Shown piece after piece: positions 56,016-64,000 of a stretch of DNA of 64,000 nt. The notes under the pieces are model-generated. The model was not told where the DNA came from. It was given only the letters and a program-made list of their open reading frames with translations, and searched no databases. Position numbers and translations under genes: made by a program. Source of the stretch: Anaeramoeba flamelloides (taxonomy: Eukaryota > Metamonada > Anaeramoebidae). How positions within the stretch are numbered: the first letter of the stretch is position 1; each line of letters opens with the position of its first letter. The stretch covers positions 4,278,001 through 4,342,000 of the forward strand of contig JANTQA010000032.1 of the NCBI GenBank assembly GCA_027625915.1. Direction: 5' to 3'.

Positions 56016-56122
56016 TGATATTGGGAAAATGTCACTCCACTTTCTTTTCAAATGGGTTGCTACACTCACCACCAACTCTAACATACTTCAATATAAAGTG
56101 GGGTGACATTTTCCCAATATCA
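56016..56122. repeat. Short perfect hairpin (107 bp)
   Basis: The arms are TGATATTGGGAAAATGTCAC-TCCACTTT and its reverse complement, with a single mismatch or none over 27-28 bases, around a loop of about 50 bases. It could be a tiny MITE, a solo end pair or a structured RNA. No other copy is in the window. Confidence 0.75.
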
Positions 56123-56129
56123 TTTTGGA

Positions 56130-57690
56130 AGTAGAAAATTTTGAGTGAAAAATTTTGGATTTGGAAAGTAAATTTTTTTTGCCTTCCTCAAAAAAAACCT
56201 AAATTTTACATTTTAACAGAGATCTATTAACTCAACATTCTTTTGAGTTCATAATTCGTGTTGTGGGTATAAAAGTGATAACCACTATGAATAAAATTCG
56301 AATAATCCTTATTTAATATTTTGAAGAACTGACATTCCTGGATTTTTTATACTTAAAATTCTCGTTGTATTTGGGGATAATAAAATTTTATCAAAATTGG
56401 TTAATTATTATAGAATTTCCAGAAAAATTGAGATCGGTCCAATAAATTATTCATAACAAAAATACCCCTAAAATATTGTGTCGCTTTTTTTAACACACAG
56501 CACTTTTTGTTTTTAAATTTTTTCAAACATAAGAAATGTAAAAAAAGATCTAAAAGTTAATAATTTTTCAATTTCAAAGTTTGATGAATTAAAACCTTAA
56601 AAAACATTCTTCAAGGTGCTAGTCATTTACCGTGGATTTGATCGATACCCAAGGGGTGATTTGAACCCAAAAAGGGTATTGTGAAATCACCTTTCTTTTG
56701 ATTGATAAATTTCAAATACACTAAAAAAAATTTTGAGATCTCTTTGATGAAAAATTCAAATTTAAAAAAAAATTTCAAAAGTATTCTCAATTGTAAAAAA
56801 TCCTAATTATAGAAAAAAAATACTTCTTTCTTTTTTTTAATTTTTCAAAGGGTAAAATTTCTTCAATTTAAAATAAATTGTTTTCTATTAGTACACAATC
56901 AATTTAATTCGATTTAATCTAATTTGTGGTTATTTTATAAATATTAATCTTTGATATAGTAAGGAATTTATAACATTCTTGAGACTTAAATAACATATTT
57001 GAGAATTGAAAAAAAAAGAAAAAAAAAATGGTTGAGATATCAAATAACACCAAAGAGTGATACTTTGAAACTGAAGAGCTGTTTTCAAAATTATAATTCA
57101 CAGCCATTCTGGCTGGAATTTGAGTGTCGCCCTTTTGCACTTTTTTCTAAAAATGTACTCTTTTTTGATTGTTGATTTTTGGAGATTGATAGTGCTTCTG
57201 GTGTTGGTTAGTTTTTGATTATTAGGGAGGCACTCATAGTAATTATAAAAAAAAATTTTAATCCATTTTTGAAAAGTATTTTTAATCGTAATGGCAAAAC
57301 CAATAGTAAAAAAAAAAATTTTTTTTATTACTTTTTATAAAAACGTTTGGCGTTTTGGAAAGTTGTAAAAATAAAGTTTATTTGGAAAACTTTCAAACAA
57401 ATCACAAATGTTATCTTTTTTAAATCGATTTAATTAACTCTTTTTGGACTTTATAAAAAATTACCAAGGATTTGAAATTTGTAAAATATGAACTAAATAT
57501 TCGAAATAAAACATACACGAGAATTATTACTTTCAGATTGTAAGATTGAAGAAATTCTTCAAATGATATCATCATGGCTTGTATTATTCTTAATTTAGTT
57601 AAAAAACAAAATATAACCCATTGTCAGAGATTTTTAAGGTTTTAAAAAAAATTATTATTGAATCAAACAATTTATGTCAACCACGGAGGG
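56130..57690. other. Spacer without a recognised gene
   Basis: AT-rich. A G/C-richer patch near 56635-56690 (GATTTGATCGATACCCAAGG) shows no ORF. The 73-codon minus frame at 56919-57140 has no motif. Confidence 0.35.
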
Positions 57691-59085
57691 TAAAATTAAA
57701 AGTATAGTATTATTGAATGTAAATCATATGAGTACCCCCACGTTCAAATTTTACTACAAAAGTCGATTAATGGGATAGTATAAAAAGTTTATTCCATCAA
57801 TTAAAAAAGATATTTGTCTTGGGAAAAAATCTATATTTTAGTGAAAAATTTAATTTTCGATCACAAATTTAGATGAACACACATCAATTTCAGACTTCAC
57901 AATTGAAAAATATCTAGTATTATTTTAGTGAATTCGAAAAAATATGCTATTTATTATTCCCGGAAGATGATTTTTTAATCTCACAAAGAGAGAATAATAA
58001 TTTGGTTATTTTGGTAAATGGGCAAACTTGCAAGAGTTATTATTAGAAACCAGTTAGTTGGTATCAATAATTAAAATTAAATTAAAAACAAAAATAAAAT
58101 AAAAAAAAACAAGTTTATTTATATTTTTTATTTTATCAAATAAATAACAAAAAATAGTAAAAATTCAACTAATTTTTTTTAATAATTTTGAAAATTATCC
58201 AGTAATACTAAATTTCCAAGAATTTGCTTTAAAGTACCAATCCCAAACAAATTGATAAATTTGATCAAGATATTTTCAACTTATATTTTTTGTATTATTG
58301 TTTGTTAAAAACATTTAAAATTGGATGAGTCGGGTGATTAAAAGATTCTTTCAATTTTGAATTTTTTTGAAAATTAGTCTAAGTGGCTTATATTTAATCT
58401 ATATGAAATTTACTAATTTAATTTATCCGACTGCCTATCTAATTTTAATATTTAGAAACTCTCGACATTATCATAAAAGGTTATTTTGAATATCAAAAAA
58501 TAACAATTCATAATTTAATATTAGCCAAAATTAAAAGATTAAGTAAGTCTCAAGAAGTTGATCTAAAGTATAAGCTCATAAAATCATCAATGTAGATATG
58601 TTCTTTTTTGTTACCTTTTTTTTTAGCCTGGCCCTGAAAAAAATGATAACTTTGTTAAATTTGAATTAAATTTTTTATAAGTTGTTAAAATATTTTATTT
58701 TTGTAAATAAAATAAAAAATTAATTAAATAGATTATTTTTACAAATGCTTTTCATATATTATAAATATATTTAAAATAATACTGTTTCCCAAAAAAAGAA
58801 AAATAATCAATCTTTGGGTTTTTATACTTATAATCATTGAAGTTAATCTGTCTAATTAAAAAAAAATGAACAAAGAAAAACTTTATGTGCTTCTAATATT
58901 TTTTTTTTACAAATACCGAGATACTGTTAGGATGAATTTCAATCTGACCAGATTGGGAAAAGTAATTATTAAAAAAAAAATAAATATAACAATTGTTTAT
59001 GTGATCATGAGTAAAAAAATTATAAAAATTTATTGTTCAATAATATTTATAATAGAGTTATTGAGTGCCACTCTTAACAATTAAT
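57690..59085 (+). mobile_element. Family A relative, diverged and interrupted
   Basis: The left part (57710-57930) matches bases 70-270 of family A copy 1 (around AATATTTGTTGATCCCCATC). The right part (58795-59085) matches its last third (around ATTTATTGTTCAATAATATT). About 860 bases between them are unrelated, so a second insertion is likely. The termini are not clear. Confidence 0.5.
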
Positions 59086-59089
59086 CATC

Positions 59090-60162
59090 CAAAAAGTTGA
59101 TTTTTAATTTCAACACAATCAAATTTTTAACTCTTTTATGTTTACAGTAATCAAAATAATACGTTATCAACAGCGATAAAACCAGTGTTTCAAAATATAA
59201 GCTATACTTTTTTTTTTCTTGTTACTAGGGCAATATTCAATTTACTATCCAGTAGTAGATCTAAGTCCAAATAATTTTTTAAGCTAAACTCCTTGATATA
59301 TTTGAATTAAAATTTAAACTCGAAATGAAATTTGTTCGAAATTTTTGTAATTTCCTCGATTTTTTTGGAAAATTTTTTTTTTTCATCATTATTAAAATTT
59401 TCAAAAATTAACTCACTTTTTTGAGATAAATTTTCCAATTTGATCCTTCATTTTTAGAATATCTTTTTAAATAATAGGACTTTAAGAGATCACTGCAATA
59501 TTTACATATGGTTTAGTGTTAGTTTCTTTGATCTTTTAAGATATAGGTCTTCTATTATAAAAAAACACTCTGTTATTTGGAAACACATAAGAAATCTTTT
59601 TAAAACGTTTTATTTTGTCAACACTTGGATAAGACCAATATTCCAAAAATCTGTTTGAAAATTAAAGGTTTACTAATAAAACCCAATTCAACAGCTATTA
59701 AATGACATTTTCCTAAACCAACTCCTTCAACAACAATTAATAAATGTCTAAAAATTATTCTATTTAGTAAGTTCCAAAAGTTTGAAAAAGTAATCTAGAA
59801 AACTGAGTATTGTGCCTTTTTCTTTTTATTCAGATGATTTTAGAGGAAGAATATTATTCAAAATTTTATTAAAATTCTCAAAAAAAAAAAAAAAGTGAAA
59901 TTACTCTCAATCTAACTTAATTAAATGAAAAAAAAAAGCTATTCCAACAACTAACTCGTCTCTTATTTTTGAAAAACCCAAAAAAGCAAAGCTAATAAAT
60001 TCTAAATATTTCTAATACTTTTTACTAAATTAATTTTCATTTCCTAAATCTGTGAAAAACAAATCCCCTGTCAGAAAACCCAAATCTAAGTACAAATTTT
60101 TTTTTGACTAAAATTTTCATCATTTTTGAACATTTGTTTTTTTTTTTTTCTTTTCTTTTTTG
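59090..60162. other. Region upstream of the Pumilio-family gene
   Basis: AT-rich with no supported gene. The last 40 bases before the ATG are a T-rich leader, similar to that upstream of the UNC13-like gene. Confidence 0.35.
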
Positions 60163-63000
60163 ATGAGTAAATCAAATCAAGAAGTAAATAGCCAGCCAGT
60201 GACATTCAAACAACAAAATGTTGTTATGTCGTCATCCTTTTCACCAAAAACCAAAGATCTTTTTTTCAATCTCAGACCAAACTCTGCACCACCCCTTTTT
60301 GATAATGATGTTTGCATTTTCTTTTTATTTACTTTTTTTTTTTTTTTTTTTTTGAATTTTCAGGATTTATCCATTTATTCTTGCTTCCTCACATATAAAC
60401 CTAACATAAAAACAATTTTCCTTTCAGCTAAACACACAACCAAAAATCCAATTGTCACCACCAAATACAAATACAAATACAAACCAAAAAACTTTAAATT
60501 CTCTATTTTTTAATTCGAGAAACTTGACAAACAAAAACTTGTCTCCAAACAAGTCCGCACCTAAATTGAATATTTCCTCACAAAAAAGTAAATATTGACT
60601 TTTTCTAATAATAAATTTGTTCCTCTTTTTTAAAATTGCCTTTTTTTTAATTTTGCCTTATTTTTTTTTTTTTAAACACATAAAAAACAAATCCTTAAAA
60701 AACTCAAAACCCTAACCTACAACCCAAGCAAAAACCCAAATAAATCCAAATTCATTTGAATTGTTTTCATCCAAAATGCAAAACAACCAACTGGAAAATA
60801 AAAATAATAACAAACTAAACCCTCAGTTATCCAGCAGATCTTCATCAAGCCCAAATTTTGTGTCATTTTTTTCAAATTTCCAAAACGATCCCTTACATAA
60901 TTCAAACAAAAGTAATGTTAATAATTTCTCACCAAATTTAAGCAACAAAAATAATAGTAATAGCCAAACCCAAGACAACTCTTTAAACGATCAAGAGCAC
61001 CAGGGACAAGGGCAAGAAATAAGTTGGCCGACAGAAGGAAACAGATCAAAAAAATTATATTTTGGATCCCTATCTCCGCCAAGACACAAATCAAAATTAT
61101 CAAAGTCTCCTTTAAACTCTTTAAATTTAAGTTTCCACGAGATGAGTTTAAACAGCAAGACAGAAAACAACAATGACAAATTCGAAAACAACCCAAACAT
61201 TAACCAGAAAAATCTCAAAACAAAAACGCATTCAAAAGAAATGATGTCCTCATCGTTAAATTATAATATTCCTCAAAACAACTTTAATTTCCAACCAATT
61301 CGAAGGTCATCTTCTTTGTCCACTTTCCCACAAAATAAATTATTTGACGAGCAAGAGAATTTAAAATTACAAAGACTCCAGGAAAATTCACAAAAGTTTT
61401 ATCCAAAGCAAGACAAAGGAGGTATCCAATTTAATAATGAAAGCAAAAAAAAAAAGAGAAATGAATTTTTAGTTTTTCCAAATTTTGAATTTCAGCCTGA
61501 ACAAATGAACCGTTCTCAAAGTTTAGGCGAGTTTAGAACGGATAACAATAACAATAACAATAACAGCGTCAATAGAAATAAGATGAATAATAACAATAAC
61601 AATAAAGAAACAAGTTCTTTTGAAAACCAAAAAGATCTTCAAAATAATAGTAATATGTTTAATTCAAAGAATTTTATGCATAACAACCAATATAACAATA
61701 ATACCACAAATAATACCAATTATAGCCGCAGCTTTGAAATGAATCGAAACCAAAATATCAATAATAACAATAGATTTGGAAATTATAATAAATATTATGA
61801 TCAAAAGGAAACCTTGAATAAAGAAAGGAATTATCCCAACAGAAACTATTTTTCTCAGCCACAGTATAATTATCACAAAGGATATGAAAACAATCAGAAT
61901 TATTATAATTTTAATAGAAATCCAAATACTAACTCTCCAATGTATGATCAATATCCAACAATTTATCAAAATCAAAACCAAAACCAAAACCAAAACCAAA
62001 ACAACTTTTATTCTCAAAACCCAAATTTTAATCTCCAACAACAACAGAAACAGCAACAGCAACAGTTTAAACAACAAAACTCATTTCATAAACAAATGGG
62101 ACAAAACCAGCAACAGCAACAGCAGCAACAGCAGCAGCAATTAAGAGAACGTGGACGAAACCAGACAATGTTTAATAAGAATAGAAAAAATAATACTATT
62201 AATACTGTTAAAATCCAAAGGTCTCGATCTTTAAATTTTTTGGAAGAATTTAAAAATAGAAAAAAAGATTCAAAAAACTATCAATTATCCGAAATAATTG
62301 AACACATACCAGAATTATGTAAAGACCAATTTGGATCAAGATTCATCCAACAAAAATTACAATATGCCTCGGATGAAGAAAAAGATGAAATTTTGAATCG
62401 AATTGAATTTAAGGCAATTAATTTAATTAAGCATGTTTTTGGGAATTATGTAATTCAGAAATTTTTTGAATATGGTACATTTTTTCTTTCTTCTTTTTTT
62501 TTTTTTTTTTTTTTTTTTCAAAAAGATTTTTGAAAGTGAATTTTAATATAAATTAAAAATAAATTCTTTCAAAAATTTAAACAAACCAAATCATCTTTAC
62601 AAATAATTATCCATATCCATACCCGTATCCTTACACTTATTTCTCAATAGGATCAACTAAACATGTTTCAAGATTAATGAACCTCTTATTTGGGCATATT
62701 TTTGAACTTTCCTTAGATATTTATGGCTGTAGAGTGGTTCAAAAAGCACTTGAGGTAGTCGATTTGGAATCAAAACATAAAGTCATTAAAGAATTATATG
62801 GCAACGTTCTTCAATTGGTCTATGATCAAAATGGTAACCATGTAATCCAAAAATGTATCGAATGTCTCCCCAATACCGATGTTGAATTTATTATTAAAAT
62901 TTTTGCAGAGAGAATTGAAACCTTAACAAAGCATCCCTTTGGATGTAGAGTCGTACAAAGAATTTTAAAATATTATACTGGAACACTTTTGGTAAAATAA
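60163..63000 (+). CDS. Pumilio/PUF-family RNA-binding protein, five repeats visible (3' end uncertain)
   Basis: PUF proteins bind UGUA-type sites in mRNA 3' UTRs and repress or localise the message in the cytoplasm. Exons: 60163-60309, 60428-60587, 60729-62474 and 62651-62991 or 63000. Phases agree at each junction. Residues 1 to about 610 are Asn/Gln/Ser-rich and disordered, with a Gln run near 62104-62138. PUF repeats fill about 620-798 with base-reading triplets R1 SRxxQ (FGSRFIQQ), R2 NYxxQ (FGNYVIQK), R3 CRxxQ (YGCRVVQK), R4 NHxxQ (NGNHVIQK) and R5 CRxxQ (FGCRVVQR). These equal human PUM R1-R5. R6-R8, which read the essential UGU, are absent. The frame ends LLVK-stop at 63000, or splices at GTAAAA (62992) to exons beyond the window. 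Confidence 0.88.
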
Positions 63001-64000
63001 TTTTCATTTCTTCATTTTTGATTTTTTCTTTATTTCAGCAACCAGACTCAGATCACATATCCTTACTTCATACCACAGACCGCAAACTCTTTCTTTTCCC
63101 CATATTTAGCATAAATTTACACACAATTTCAATTTTTTTTTTATATAAAATTCAAAATTACAAAATATTTTACATATTAAAAGTGGGTTTAAAAAATTCA
63201 AAACAAAAAGTTTTCATAATTCATTATAAAGCTTTTTTATTCAAGTTATTAAATCTCTTTTCTGTATCCTTTTTAAAACTTTTAGTTTTCACTTTTTGAA
63301 AATTACTAATTATTTAATTTTAAAAAAAGTTAATTACCTTTTAATAATGAAATTAATATGATGAGTTAAAGAAAAAAAAATTAAAACCTACATATCTCTA
63401 CATAAATCTCAAAACTCAAAATTATGATGAATTAAATGCCAAACAATAAAAGATCCAAATTTGAGTATCGTTGTTTATTAAAATAATAATTGGTTTTTAA
63501 TATAAAGTATTTGAAAAAAAAAAGCCAAAATTATTTAATTTGTTCTTGGTTAAAAAATGAAAATTTTTTAATTCCAAGAAATCACAAAAATAATTGTGAA
63601 AAGTTAAATAATTTAAAAAATTTCTTTTAATTGTTTTTAATTATTAGAATTAAAATAGTGATCAAATTAATATATTAAAATATTATAACCCAATAACCCA
63701 CCATTTTTATTTAGAAAAAAAACATTTCTAAAGTAAAAAGTCAAAAAAATTACAATCTTGTACAAAAATTTTAAACTTCATAATAGAAAAAAATCGAAAA
63801 TTATCTATAAAGATTCTGATGGATGTACTGAAAATTTTAAATGTTTTGCTTTTTTTAATAAATACTGTTACCAAAAAGAAACAAATTTTTATATATCTGA
63901 ATAAACAATCATTTTTCATTCAAATTCTTTTAACATTATTTTGTTAACATTTTGTTTAATCTGATTTTGATAAGTATCAATTACCGATAAAACCTTGAAA
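63001..64000. other. 3' flank of the PUF gene, no further repeat found
   Basis: I looked for a YGNYVIQ-like PUF repeat 6 on the plus strand and found none. A CAG acceptor at 63040 opens a 93-codon frame that does not resemble PUF. The stretch is AT-rich and is either 3' flank or the start of a long intron. Confidence 0.4.

Noticed and set aside
60310-60513. Continuation of the first PUF frame past residue 49
   Set aside because: The sequence becomes Phe-rich through a T-run. Splicing 60309 to 60428 gives an Asn/Pro/Gln-rich frame that continues in phase into exon 3, which fits the rest of the protein.
61664-62077. 137-codon minus frame rich in Ile/Val/Leu, membrane-like
   Set aside because: It is the antisense shadow of the Asn/Gln-rich part of the PUF gene.
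1-64000. LTR retrotransposon, Polinton or other virus-like element
   Set aside because: I saw no long direct terminal repeats, no gag/integrase-like or capsid-like frame. The only reverse transcriptase is of the LINE type.
1-64000. CRISPR array, rRNA or bacterial-type operon
   Set aside because: None is visible. The repeats are dispersed or palindromic without regular spacers, and the gene structure is eukaryotic.

Overview
The window reads as nuclear DNA of a very AT-rich, intron-bearing protist. Genes carry short GT-AG introns with T-rich acceptors, stops are TAA/TAG under the standard code, and proteins are full of Lys/Glu/Asn/Gln runs. The mix of Rab, heterotrimeric G-alpha, a C2-MUN (UNC13-like) protein and a Pumilio protein points to a free-living amoeboid or flagellate eukaryote. 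An Anaeramoeba-like metamonad is my best guess, but this is inference and not proven here.

Layout. Left edge: the last exon of a Rab GTPase (1656-1871). At 4.6 kb is a tRNA-like gene with an apparent intron. At 6.9-7.6 kb (minus) is an unrecognised 239-residue protein. From 8 to 16.8 kb there is repeat-rich spacer with two very large palindromes. At 16.8-21.6 kb (plus) is an UNC13/MUN-domain gene whose frame is broken at an A21 run. From 28.44 to 37.06 kb lies a G-alpha gene in seven exons. All splice phases agree and the product is about 340 residues. Its fifth intron is about 6.9 kb and holds at least five transposon-like insertions, including a LINE. From 37.5 to 48.8 kb is a dense transposon field with two near-identical tRNA-Gln copies. 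At 50.4-53.1 kb (minus) is a 921-residue coiled-coil protein. From 54.8 to 59.1 kb there are more elements. At 60.2-63.0 kb (plus) is a Pumilio-family gene in at least four exons, which stops or leaves the window after its fifth PUF repeat.

Mobile DNA dominates the non-coding part. I could define about ten repeat families by comparing the window with itself: a non-LTR retrotransposon; a group of elements ending in TTAA-GGGANTAG at three different sizes; MITE-like families with ends resembling CAGTCAAAGG, CAGTCAGTTTC, GGACTATTC, AAATTCAAAATTT and GACTCAC; large palindromes; and an unusual mosaic of hairpin modules that recurs in five places, including inside the LINE coding region at the same relative spot in two copies. 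I saw no LTR retrovirus-like or Polinton-like element.

The genes do not form a pathway. Rab, UNC13-like and G-alpha all belong to membrane traffic or signalling, but their proximity here is not evidence of joint function.
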